From a virus, in IMG/VR virus record IMGVR_UViG_3300019758_000023, positions 1-27,479 of that record: a stretch of 27,479 nt of DNA; one strand, 5' to 3'. The position numbers and the translations under genes were made by a program. The notes under the pieces were generated by a model. It was not told the origin of the DNA, ran no database searches, and saw only the letters and a program-made list of their open reading frames with translations. Numbering within the stretch: the stretch's first letter is position 1; each line of letters starts with the position of its first letter. This document shows positions 12,568 through 20,316 of the stretch, one piece after another.

Positions 12568-14016
12568 ATGGCACAGTCACCAAAGATCAAGCCCATAGTA
12601 AGACCCAAAAAGACACCAAATAAGGCGCAGTCTCAGGTAGTAGGTCAGAACGTGGACGCCGGTTCAGAAATCACGAACCCGGACAGAAGTTACACCTTCT
12701 ACACCGGCAGAGACCTGCTTTCTCTGATCAACAGCGGGGCTGCCACCGACGCTGTAAGGCGGATGGTTAGAACTTCCGACTCTACCGTATCCTCAGACGT
12801 TAGCACGAAAGCCACTCTGGCCAACTCAGGCTATGAGGTGACAGCTTACAACTCCCAGACCATGGAGTTTGACGCCGAGGCGACGATTGCGGCGACCAAC
12901 GTACTTAAATCTCTTGGGAGGGTGTACGACTACACGAAAGGCTTCGTAGCCAAGCCGTCTATCAGCGAGGTCCTCCACAGGATGCTAGTTGATACGCAGA
13001 TAACCGGCGCTCCGGCGGCTGAACTGGTTATGGACAAGGATAGGCTGCCCTCTCACATCAACACCATAGCCTACGACTACCTGAAGAAGATTGCCAAGAA
13101 AGACGGCGGATGGTTCCCAAGACAGGCCATTCCGCGTCAGGATGAGGTTGACCTAGACTACCCTAACATCTTCCTAAGTGAGATGCTGAAGGACTCAGGG
13201 TCAGTTTACGCGATCAGCCCAATTATACCAGCCCTACCAGACGTCTTTGACCTTAGGGTGTTTAAAGACGATATGCAGAGAGCGGTGAGCAGGGCGGGTC
13301 ATGGAAGGTTAGTGGTTACCGTCGACTACGAGTCGGTGTTCAATAATATGCCGGACGAAGTAAAGTCTGCGGATAAAGAGGTCATTTATGCTGAGATGGA
13401 GAAGGCAAGGGCACAGCTTCAGGGCATTGTCGATGAGCTAGAACCACAGGACGCTCTAGTTTCCTGGGATTCTGCGACGGTCGATGTTAAGGACGGCTCA
13501 GGTTCCAGAGCAGATTACAAACCTCTGCTTGAGACTAAACTGAGTCAACTTGCATCAGCTCTGAAATCCAATTCATCAGCGCTAGGCCTGCGCATCGAAG
13601 GCTCCCAGTCTCTTTCCAATACTGAGTCACTGATCTACCTGAAGCAGTGTGCCGGCATACAGAAACCGGTGGCAGACGTGATGACCCGCATGCTTACATT
13701 CGCCTGCCGCATCCTCGGCATGGACGTCACCGTGGACTTCAAGTTCAAGGATATCAATCTGCGACCAGAGGACGAGCTTGAAGCCTTCAAGACTTCACGG
13801 CATAGCCGATACAGAAAAGACCTATCTGACGGCCTAATATCTGACGCCTATTTTTACCACGTTACCGGACTGCCCCCGCAACCTACGAACCTATCCGGAA
13901 CCGGATTTGATTCTGGAGCAGGCAAAGGAGTCCCTGAAACTACGTCTGGCCCCCAAGAGGACAGGCTACAACCTGACAACGATGTGCCGCGACGCGGCGG
14001 AGGATCGGATCAATGA
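12568..14016 (+). CDS. Portal protein
   Basis: A 482-residue protein that would form the dodecameric ring at one capsid vertex through which DNA enters and leaves. Placement immediately upstream of the S49 protease, and length, fit the family. A basic Pro-rich N-terminus (residues 1-30) precedes a mixed domain; a long helical segment around EVIYAEMEKARAQLQGIVDEL is followed by a C-terminal helical part (KPVADVMTRMLTFACRILGM). The tail is Gly/Ser/Asp-rich and probably disordered. The pattern GRDLLSLINSGAATDAVRRM near 48-67 fits the start of this portal group. There is no clear Shine-Dalgarno site before the ATG. The stop overlaps the protease start by four bases (ATGA). Confidence 0.8.
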   Translation: MAQSPKIKPIVRPKKTPNKAQSQVVGQNVDAGSEITNPDRSYTFYTGRDLLSLINSGAATDAVRRMVRTSDSTVSSDVSTKATLANSGYEVTAYNSQTMEFDAEATIAATNVLKSLGRVYDYTKGFVAKPSISEVLHRMLVDTQITGAPAAELVMDKDRLPSHINTIAYDYLKKIAKKDGGWFPRQAIPRQDEVDLDYPNIFLSEMLKDSGSVYAISPIIPALPDVFDLRVFKDDMQRAVSRAGHGRLVVTVDYESVFNNMPDEVKSADKEVIYAEMEKARAQLQGIVDELEPQDALVSWDSATVDVKDGSGSRADYKPLLETKLSQLASALKSNSSALGLRIEGSQSLSNTESLIYLKQCAGIQKPVADVMTRMLTFACRILGMDVTVDFKFKDINLRPEDELEAFKTSRHSRYRKDLSDGLISDAYFYHVTGLPPQPTNLSGTGFDSGAGKGVPETTSGPQEDRLQPDNDVPRRGGGSDQ

Positions 14017-14903
14017 GTGAATTCTCTATCTGGCTTGGCTCCCATAATGTAGCCCTGGATACAGCCGCAAGGATTACGCTAGGACATGAGAGGTACGTCC
14101 CGGAAGCCGCCAAGTATAAGGACAAAAAGGGGCCGATGGCCACTGCCAGCTTCTCGTCAGAAAATGGCCTATACGGCTACATGGCGCAGAGGCAGGGCAG
14201 GCAAGGAAGAACGGCCATGATCTCCATCCAGGGCGGCATGGTGCAACGGGCCGAGTGGTGGCACGAGTATGTAGGGCTGCCCAGCTATGAGGCCATCAAT
14301 CAGGCCCTAGCGGCAGCGTCCGCTGACGAGTCTGTGGATAGCATTCTGCTGAATCTCGATTCCCCTGGAGGCATGGTGTCTGGGATCGACTCAGTTACTG
14401 ATACTATGGCTAGGATAGATAAGCCGATAATCGGATACACGGACGGTGTAATGGCATCAGCCGCTTACTGGATAGGATCTAACACTGATATGTTAGTCAG
14501 CTCTCGCCTAGCTACAGTGGGTTCTGTGGGGGCTATTGTCATCCGGCAGGACATCACTCAGATGCTTGAGAAGGCCGGCATCAAGATGGAAATCTACAGA
14601 GCCGGTGACAACAAGGCCAGGATGAACCCGTTCGAGGATATGAGAGAAGAAGACAAGGAACACCTGCAAAGTAGTCTGGACGAAAGCTACTCAGCCTTCC
14701 TGGATCAAGTCGCTATAGGTAGGAAAGGTAAAGTAAGCCGACAGGGACTTGAGGAGCTGACGGAGTACGGTAGGACGTTCTCGGGTAAGACGGCATACGC
14801 TAAAAATCTGGTTGATTACAACGCCTCGCTTATTGAAGTCCTTGAACAAATGGACGAAACAATCAATAATAACGATCAAAACCCCATGTCGTCCATAGGT
14901 TAG
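14013..14903 (+). CDS. Head maturation protease, S49 (SppA/lambda gpC) family
   Basis: A 296-residue protease that cleaves scaffold and head proteins inside the procapsid. The ClpP-like fold is seen in MISIQGGMV (69-77), SILLNLDSPGGMVSG (110-124), the nucleophile Ser149 in GVMASAAYW, and VGSVGAIVIRQD (169-180). The likely general base is Lys201 in GDNKARMNPF; the Ser-Lys spacing of 52 suits the lambda gpC group. The start overlaps the portal stop (ATGA). Lambda gpC carries the scaffold at its own C-terminus, whereas here the chain ends soon after the catalytic domain and a separate scaffold-like gene follows. Confidence 0.9.
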   Translation: MSEFSIWLGSHNVALDTAARITLGHERYVPEAAKYKDKKGPMATASFSSENGLYGYMAQRQGRQGRTAMISIQGGMVQRAEWWHEYVGLPSYEAINQALAAASADESVDSILLNLDSPGGMVSGIDSVTDTMARIDKPIIGYTDGVMASAAYWIGSNTDMLVSSRLATVGSVGAIVIRQDITQMLEKAGIKMEIYRAGDNKARMNPFEDMREEDKEHLQSSLDESYSAFLDQVAIGRKGKVSRQGLEELTEYGRTFSGKTAYAKNLVDYNASLIEVLEQMDETINNNDQNPMSSIG

Positions 14904-14943
14904 AGCTATGGAAGACAGGAAGTAGCTGACAAAGGTACTTACT

Positions 14944-15588
14944 ATGTTACGCAAACGTCACGGCCGAGTGGTCTGCTTGGCTCCTGCTTCTGAGCACGGT
15001 TCTGTTGATGGACTGGCTCAGGCCATGCAGGAAAATCTGAACATCTCGCCTGCAGAGTTAGAGGCAGCAGCCAGTCTTGAAGAAGATGGCGCCGAAGAGG
15101 AAGGACCTGAGCCTGTACAGACTCCGGACGAGCCAGAGGAATCTCCTGCAGATCTGGACGCATCCGCAGGTCAAGATCTGCAGGCCAAGCTGGACGCGGC
15201 TCTGGAAGAGAATAAAGCCCTGACAGCACAAGTGTCTCTGCTGGAAAGACTTAACAGCACCCTGAACTCTGATAAGTCAGGCATGCAGGCCAAGCTAGAT
15301 GTGCAGGCATCAGAACTTGAAAGCGCTGCTCAAGCCTGTGAAGCCCTAAAGCCGGGGGCGGTGCGGGCGGTTAAAGTCCTGTCACGAGTCCTCGGAGAGC
15401 CGGTAGCGGATGACCTCTCAAGCAAGTCAGCAGCCGAGATCGGCTCTATCTGCGCGTCCCTGATCTCGAAGAACGAGAAAGTGATGCCTAACCGCCAAGT
15501 TTCAAATGAAATGCCTACAGGCACCGGTGCCGAGCCGGAACAAGTAGTTGTACCAACCGCCAGCGAAAGCGGCTTGTCCAACTTCTAA
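14944..15588 (+). CDS. Probable capsid scaffolding protein
   Basis: A 214-residue acidic protein lying between the head protease and the decoration and capsid genes, where scaffolds belong. After a basic start (MLRKRHGRVVC) comes an Asp/Glu/Pro-rich disordered stretch (about 45-75), then a clear coiled coil (LQAKLDAALEENKALTAQV, 80-98, through about 130) and a polar tail. This is the usual scaffold design, with no enzyme motif. The ribosome site AAAGG is modest. It would be removed by the S49 protease during maturation. The assignment rests on position and composition. Confidence 0.7.
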   Translation: MLRKRHGRVVCLAPASEHGSVDGLAQAMQENLNISPAELEAAASLEEDGAEEEGPEPVQTPDEPEESPADLDASAGQDLQAKLDAALEENKALTAQVSLLERLNSTLNSDKSGMQAKLDVQASELESAAQACEALKPGAVRAVKVLSRVLGEPVADDLSSKSAAEIGSICASLISKNEKVMPNRQVSNEMPTGTGAEPEQVVVPTASESGLSNF

Positions 15589-15608
15589 ACTACACCAGGA
15601 GAGAGATA

Positions 15609-16028
15609 ATGGGTCCATTATTCGACGAAAACATCTCCAACTCTACCTACCCGGCAGACACGGTCTACTTGACTGGTGTAGCAGGTAGTGCAGATGTTGG
15701 CAAACCTGTAATTCTGGCAGGCGCAACTACGTTCGCTCTGGCCGAAGACGGCGACGACTTTGAAGGATTTATCTACGCAGTTGATCCTGTCTTCGCTGAC
15801 GGCACTGTCACAGGCTCGATTCAGCGACAGCCTCTGCTGCGTAAGCGTGTTATTAATGCAGGCGCTACTCAGCTGGCTATTGGTGACACCGTGGTGGCGG
15901 CAGCTCAGGTAACCGCAGGTACTAAGGGTAAGCCACAGGTTAAGGCAGGCGCGGGCAGCTGGCGAGTTATTGAGCTGCTTAATGGGACAGGTCTGCAGAC
16001 CGAAGAACTGGTTATTGAGAAGGTGTGA
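15609..16028 (+). CDS. Head decoration protein (lambda gpD-like), putative
   Basis: A 139-residue beta-rich protein directly before the major capsid gene, the usual place of capsid decoration proteins. The sequence (DTVYLTGVAGSADVGKPVIL, FEGFIYAVDP, RKRVINAGATQLAIGDTVV) suggests a compact beta barrel like gpD or related head-stabilising trimers. AGGAGAG precedes the ATG. The stop overlaps the ribosome site region of the capsid gene, so the two are probably translated together to similar amounts. Confidence 0.65.
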   Translation: MGPLFDENISNSTYPADTVYLTGVAGSADVGKPVILAGATTFALAEDGDDFEGFIYAVDPVFADGTVTGSIQRQPLLRKRVINAGATQLAIGDTVVAAAQVTAGTKGKPQVKAGAGSWRVIELLNGTGLQTEELVIEKV

Positions 16029-16030
16029 GC

Positions 16031-17215
16031 ATGAGCTACGAAGCATTGAAATTTAATTATGAGGCTACTGACGGCACCAAGAAGGAAGCTCAGGTAGGCC
16101 TCCAGGAGTACCAGCAGGCGTCTCGCGCAGGCATGAACCTTAATCAGTTCCTGCAGGCGAAATACCAAGATGCAGACCCGAAGGTCGGCACGGTATTCCA
16201 GCAGTTTGCGGCTGCCATGGGCTACAACTTAAACCCTATGGCCAAGTTCAAAAACACAGCTGCTGAGATTCTGGAAGGAAAAGGAATCATCGCAGGAGCT
16301 GTTACAGCCCCGGACGGCCAGGACCGATCCATCGCAGGTCGCCTGTTGATGCCTGAGATTGTACTGGGCATGCAGGAGCAGTTCCTGCCGCAGGACACTA
16401 TGCCTCTGCGGAATGCCCTGATGAGCAAGGTTGCTATCCGTACCAACGTCAACAGCAAGACGTACTACCGTCCCGTTGTTGATTCCGATACCAACCGTGA
16501 CTTTGAGCAGCGTGTTATCAGCCAGGGTGCGACCCCCGACCTGCTGGTTAAAATCGCGACATCGGAACGTGGCTACACCATCCCGACGACCTCCTTCGGT
16601 GTTGAGATCACGGACGAGGCCATGGCCTCCAGCACTCTTGATCAGATCGGCATGATGCTGCGTTCAGCTCGCCGCAGTATCGACAACAAGTCTGTCTACC
16701 GCTGGATCAGCCGTATCGTAAATGGCGACGCACAGTACGGCATCACCGGCCTAACTCCTGTAAGTCTGTCCAGCTTTGACGGGTCTATCTCGGGTGACGA
16801 AGTGACCCAGACCGCATGGCTGAAGGCGCTTATGGACGGACAAGAGTACTGGGAAGCTGACACCATGTTGGCCACTAAAGACTCTTACCTGGCTATTGAA
16901 AACCGTGGCCAACGTCCGACAGTCAGCGATGACACCGGCCGTGACAACCGCCTGAACGCCGGCATGAACCTGATGAACGTATCTCTGGACACCATCGATA
17001 CCATCTTGGTTAACCAAGATTCAGCACTGGGCGGCGCAGGCAACTTCCTGCTGTTCGATTCGCAGCAGTCTCTTGAGTACGTGCAGAACGTATCAGCGTC
17101 CTACGAAGCAGTAGAGCGTTACGTGATGCGCAAGATGGAGCAGATGCGCTTCGACATGGCAGAGGAAATGTTCCGCTTCCGTGACGACGCCATGATGCTG
17201 GTAACCCGAGCGTAA
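16031..17215 (+). CDS. Major capsid protein, HK97 fold
   Basis: A 394-residue protein, by position (after protease, scaffold and decoration genes) and sequence the main shell protein. ATG 16031 is chosen because GAGAAGGTG lies just upstream; a GTG six bases earlier is less likely. The first 75 residues are helical and polar. The core carries PEIVLGMQEQFLPQDTMPLR, the strand-rich RGYTIPTTSFGVEITDEAM (about 183-201), the long spine helix LDQIGMMLRSARRSIDNK, and the C-terminal VERYVMRKMEQMRFDMAEEM, as in related siphovirus capsids. A GC-rich hairpin follows the stop. Confidence 0.88.
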   Translation: MSYEALKFNYEATDGTKKEAQVGLQEYQQASRAGMNLNQFLQAKYQDADPKVGTVFQQFAAAMGYNLNPMAKFKNTAAEILEGKGIIAGAVTAPDGQDRSIAGRLLMPEIVLGMQEQFLPQDTMPLRNALMSKVAIRTNVNSKTYYRPVVDSDTNRDFEQRVISQGATPDLLVKIATSERGYTIPTTSFGVEITDEAMASSTLDQIGMMLRSARRSIDNKSVYRWISRIVNGDAQYGITGLTPVSLSSFDGSISGDEVTQTAWLKALMDGQEYWEADTMLATKDSYLAIENRGQRPTVSDDTGRDNRLNAGMNLMNVSLDTIDTILVNQDSALGGAGNFLLFDSQQSLEYVQNVSASYEAVERYVMRKMEQMRFDMAEEMFRFRDDAMMLVTRA

Positions 17216-17223
17216 GGCTGATC

Positions 17224-17243
17224 TGCCCGGGTTCGCCCGGGCA
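17224..17243 (+). terminator. GC-rich hairpin after the capsid gene
   Basis: TGCCCGGG and CCCGGGCA form a perfect 8-bp stem with a TTCG loop, nine bases after the capsid stop. There is no T-run, so it may be a partial terminator or an mRNA 3' stabiliser that raises capsid yield relative to downstream genes. Confidence 0.5.
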
Positions 17244-17271
17244 ATCCATCGACTAAACAGGAAACAATACC

Positions 17272-17508
17272 ATGGCTAAGATTGATACAGGCAAGATCGC
17301 TGTGTACAAAGGTAAATACCCTCTGAACGTAGCAACTAAGGACGGCAAACCGTTCACCAAGGAACCAGGTGAAGAACTGACTGCTGCGGAAGTAGCAGCT
17401 ATCCCTGATAAAACCTTCCGCAGTATGCAAATTGCTGGGGACGTGCTGGTAGCCGACAAGCCTAAGGCGTCAGCAAAACCGGCAGGTCAAAAGGAAGACG
17501 ATAAGTAA
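17272..17508 (+). CDS. Hypothetical small head-region protein
   Basis: A 78-residue protein with a good AGGAAAC site before the ATG. The sequence has a small beta start (GKIAVYKGKYPLNVAT), a helix (TAAEVAAIPDKTFRSM), and a Lys/Ala/Pro-rich, probably disordered tail (KPKASAKPAGQKEDDK). It lies between the capsid and first connector genes, so a head-completion or minor capsid role is possible. The TAA overlaps the next ATG (TAATG). No family is recognised. Confidence 0.65.
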   Translation: MAKIDTGKIAVYKGKYPLNVATKDGKPFTKEPGEELTAAEVAAIPDKTFRSMQIAGDVLVADKPKASAKPAGQKEDDK

Positions 17509-17957
17509 TGGCCTTCCTGGGCAGTATCTGCACAGCGGAAGACGTGAGGCAGGTTTTTGGCTTAGAGGACGACGAGCTGACGGATTCAACGATCCTCTCT
17601 CGCGCTACTCGGGTTGATATAGCTGTTAAGCAAGAAATTCCCGACTACCAGACGATAATCGACAACCAAGCCTCAGATGCTGAGCCTTATGAGAAACTTG
17701 TCGACTACGTCATATACACGTCCGCAGATAAGGTACTGCCCGCCCTCATCCTTACCCTTGAGAAGAGTACCAAGGATGACTCAGGGGCTGAAGGGTCAAG
17801 GTACGATGACCTGAAGGCCAATCTTGAAGGCCTGAGGCAAGATATATCTGCCTATCTGGGGCAGCTAAGGGCTGACCTAACAAACACCTCCACTTCTGCC
17901 ACCCTTACCATCATGGGCAGAAGCATTCCTGCCGTGGACGTAGTTACTGGCGGGTAA
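17508..17957 (+). CDS. Head-tail connector (adaptor) protein, putative
   Basis: A 149-residue protein with the look of the gp6/gp15-type adaptors that bind below the portal: an N-terminal TAEDVRQVFGLEDDELTDST helix pair (8-27), then further helices (YEKLVDYVIYTSADKVLPAL). Such proteins form a 12-mer ring in the neck. Position after the capsid gene is standard. Assignment is by position and predicted helical layout rather than exact motif. Confidence 0.6.
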   Translation: MAFLGSICTAEDVRQVFGLEDDELTDSTILSRATRVDIAVKQEIPDYQTIIDNQASDAEPYEKLVDYVIYTSADKVLPALILTLEKSTKDDSGAEGSRYDDLKANLEGLRQDISAYLGQLRADLTNTSTSATLTIMGRSIPAVDVVTGG

Positions 17958-17977
17958 ACTTAACCGCAGGGCGCGCC

Positions 17978-18931
17978 ATGAGCAAACGTCTTAAGAGAAT
18001 CCAAAGAAAGTACCGAGACTCTGTGATGGAGCAGCTTGACCCAGGCGGCGCTTGGTCAGCATGGCTGCCCGTATCCGCTGAACCAGCCACCTCCCGCAAA
18101 AATAAATTTCACCTATTCGACGTAGACCGATTTTTGTCGATCTATAATCGACCAGTACGCAGGCGCCAAATATCTCATGAGCCGGGCGCAATCTTCCCAA
18201 GTACGGGCGTGGTAAGAAATCCTGCAGACGGTGCCGTCTATATTTTAGGCGCAGACAGAACTGACACTGATGGCTCGCTGACGATAGAGACTCTGACGAC
18301 CCTTCACGAAGTAGGGCAAACAGGCACTGTAACCCGTCGACAGCTGTCGGCTACCGCTACGCCAGAAGATCCCGGATGGCTTGATCAGGTGCAGGTTGGC
18401 GAGTTCTATTTCGATTCCGAGCTGAGAACCGTTACCGAGGAATCCGAGCAGGCTGGAGAGTTCGTAGGCAAGTATTTCACCTTCACCAACTGCTCAGATC
18501 TCCAGCCCAACGACGTCCTGACTATTGGGCAAGACTCTTACATTGTAGAGGCCCCGTACAAGGACGCAGGCTTCAACTCTGCCCGAGTGGCCAAACTTAA
18601 GGACTGCAGGCAGGATGTTGTCATTAACAAGCAGCAGTCGACAGCCGGGGTAACCTCTTCAAAGTACGATCCGCACAACCCGACCGCCAGCTCGACATCT
18701 ACTGATCCTGAGCCATTCAACGTCACGGCTTGGATAGGTTCTTCAATGTCAGAGCCAGCAACCGCCATGACGGCCGCCGATGAGCTGCGAGTTTTTATCG
18801 ATAAGACGGCTATAGGGTTCCGGCCTACTGCGTCACACTCCGTCGTCGTAGATGGCGTAGAATGGAGCGTGGAGGACGTTAAATACAGCCACCAGTTCGA
18901 GCAGTACAGGCTAGACTGTAGGAGGGTGTGA
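17978..18931 (+). CDS. Neck or head-closure protein, putative
   Basis: A 317-residue protein, starting basic (MSKRLKRIQRKYRDSV) and becoming beta-rich. The last 60 residues (ELRVFIDKTAIGFRPTASHS and onward to EQYRLDCRRV) look like the small beta-barrel stopper proteins that close the portal channel. The first 250 residues are extra and unrecognised, so this may be a fused stopper plus another neck domain. Location between adaptor and tail-completion genes fits. The ribosome site CAGGG is weak. The stop overlaps the next ATG (TGATG). Confidence 0.5.
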   Translation: MSKRLKRIQRKYRDSVMEQLDPGGAWSAWLPVSAEPATSRKNKFHLFDVDRFLSIYNRPVRRRQISHEPGAIFPSTGVVRNPADGAVYILGADRTDTDGSLTIETLTTLHEVGQTGTVTRRQLSATATPEDPGWLDQVQVGEFYFDSELRTVTEESEQAGEFVGKYFTFTNCSDLQPNDVLTIGQDSYIVEAPYKDAGFNSARVAKLKDCRQDVVINKQQSTAGVTSSKYDPHNPTASSTSTDPEPFNVTAWIGSSMSEPATAMTAADELRVFIDKTAIGFRPTASHSVVVDGVEWSVEDVKYSHQFEQYRLDCRRV

Positions 18932-19404
18932 TGGGTAGGAACAAGGCAGTATCCGCAGCAATTATCAAAAAGCTCAGAGCACTGCCAGGTAGAGTGCATG
19001 CGGCAGGCCTTGAGGCGGCTATCTTCTTCCTGCCTGCTAATTCATATCAAGACTCAGGCAGAGCTGCGTTTAACTGGCAGACTGAGTCTGGAAGAAATTC
19101 AGCCAGAGTGTACTTGGAAGACAGAGGCAGACCTCCTGTTGGTAACAGAGGTGATCGTAGGACGGGTACCGGAAAGTCACTCGATGCGGTGTCAAGGTTT
19201 AGAGTGAAAGAAGCTATGCAGCTACTTCGGTCGATAAGAGAAGGGTCAGTCAGCACGTCGACTATCTCCAATCCGATTCCCAAGGTCAACGAGTTCTACG
19301 AAGATAACGCCAAGCTAAAAGAAGCCCTTGAGGGTTCTAAGATCAGGATAGAGTCGGCTATGAAAGCGGAAGTAGATCACTGGCATAAAGAGAACGGAAG
19401 ATGA
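18931..19404 (+). CDS. Tail completion / neck protein (HK97 gp10-like), putative
   Basis: A 157-residue protein; ATG 18931 is chosen over an upstream GTG because AGGAGGGTG is correctly placed. The start (VSAAIIKKLRALPGRVHAAG) and following FFLPANSYQDSGRAAFNWQ, RPPVGNRG fit the small alpha/beta proteins that join head and tail in HK97-like phages. It is basic and ends in helices. The stop overlaps the next ATG (ATGA). Confidence 0.55.
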   Translation: MGRNKAVSAAIIKKLRALPGRVHAAGLEAAIFFLPANSYQDSGRAAFNWQTESGRNSARVYLEDRGRPPVGNRGDRRTGTGKSLDAVSRFRVKEAMQLLRSIREGSVSTSTISNPIPKVNEFYEDNAKLKEALEGSKIRIESAMKAEVDHWHKENGR

Positions 19405-19826
19405 CCAGAATTGAGACAGGCGAGATGATGGTGCAGAAGTTCAGGTACGACGAACTGAACCCTGTATTTGAGGGAGACCCAGTAGAGTTCCTGTTATCTG
19501 GCTCTCCGGGTGCGTCCAATGAAGACTTAGATCTTCCCTTTATAGAAATGGAGTGGACGCCAGGCGATGGTAGGTCTATCGGGACTTCACTGCAGACTTT
19601 CCAGTACCAAGGGTCAGTCAGTTTCTTGGTGTTCATGCCTAAGGGACTACCCCCTCACAAGGCCAAGTCCGTGGTGGGGCAGCTTGAGCAGTCCCTTACT
19701 CATGCCTACAAAGACTACCCTGAAGGAACCGTCACCTTTGGTAAGGCCAGGATCAGACCGATAAGACCTGTAGGGACGTCAGAGATGACTGAAGTTACAG
19801 TGGAAACGAATCTCCTGCTAAGGTAG
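19401..19826 (+). CDS. Tail terminator protein (gpU-like), putative
   Basis: A 141-residue alpha/beta protein, with PFIEMEWTPGDGRSIG, then FQYQGSVSFLVFMPKG (57-75) and a helix AKSVVGQLEQSLTHAY, ending in strands (SEMTEVTVETNLLLR). This alternation matches tail terminators, which cap the tail tube and dock it to the neck. Position fits. A major tail protein would normally follow, but the next gene looks like a tail chaperone instead. Confidence 0.55.
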   Translation: MTRIETGEMMVQKFRYDELNPVFEGDPVEFLLSGSPGASNEDLDLPFIEMEWTPGDGRSIGTSLQTFQYQGSVSFLVFMPKGLPPHKAKSVVGQLEQSLTHAYKDYPEGTVTFGKARIRPIRPVGTSEMTEVTVETNLLLR

Positions 19827-19861
19827 GATCAGCGCTAAAGACACAAATACAAGAGGACAGC

Positions 19862-20251
19862 ATGAAATTATCTGCGATCACCAACAAACACCCTGACGGC
19901 CAGTGGTTCGAGTACGCTGGAGTGCTAAAGGTTAAGTTGAAGTTTGGCCAAGGCATAGAGACTAAACTTAACTCTGCTATGGTAGAGTTAACTGTAAAAG
20001 CAGGACAGTCAATTGAAGGCAGTGATTTAGAGCCAATTAAGCAGGCAGAGCAGGAATTCCGGCAGGAAGCCGTCAGACTGATCTGCGAGGACTACTTCCT
20101 TGATTTTGAATCAGTAGATGGAAGTCTCGAAGACGACGAAGGAAACGCGGTGGAAAACACTCTTGCCAACCGAATGATGCTGCTGTCAAAGGTCGAAGAC
20201 CTACACGACTTTGTCGACGTAAGGATCAGCACCTACTCGTTCTGGACGTAA
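19862..20251 (+). CDS. Tail assembly chaperone-like protein, putative
   Basis: A 129-residue acidic protein with AGAGGA before the ATG. Helices (SDLEPIKQAEQEFRQEAVRLI), an acidic turn (GSLEDDEGNAVENT), and position directly before the tape measure gene suggest a gpG-like chaperone that coats the tape measure during tail assembly. Many relatives are made in two lengths by ribosomal frameshift; I see no slippery heptamer and no extending frame before the tape measure start. Confidence 0.5.
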   Translation: MKLSAITNKHPDGQWFEYAGVLKVKLKFGQGIETKLNSAMVELTVKAGQSIEGSDLEPIKQAEQEFRQEAVRLICEDYFLDFESVDGSLEDDEGNAVENTLANRMMLLSKVEDLHDFVDVRISTYSFWT

Positions 20252-20284
20252 CCTTCCCGTTAATATCCTGACGCTTTAATGCTA

Positions 20285-20316
20285 AACTCCCGGTATCTGT
20301 TATCGGGAGTTTTCTT
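20285..20316 (+). promoter_or_regulatory. Hairpin enclosing the tape measure ribosome binding site
   Basis: AACTCCCG (20285-20292) pairs with CGGGAGTT (20304-20311) over an 11-base loop and is followed by TTTCTT. The GGAG at 20306-20309, seven bases before the tape measure ATG, lies in the 3' arm. The element can therefore act as an intrinsic terminator and hide the ribosome site. Either would limit tape measure synthesis. Confidence 0.65.

Noticed and set aside
14860-14960. Frameshift fusion of head protease and scaffold gene
   Set aside because: The frames differ, but a stop and 40 bases separate them, with no slippery site; they read as two genes.
20200-20316. Programmed frameshift extending the tail chaperone
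   Set aside because: No slippery heptamer is visible near the end of 19862-20251 and no long overlapping frame follows before the tape measure.
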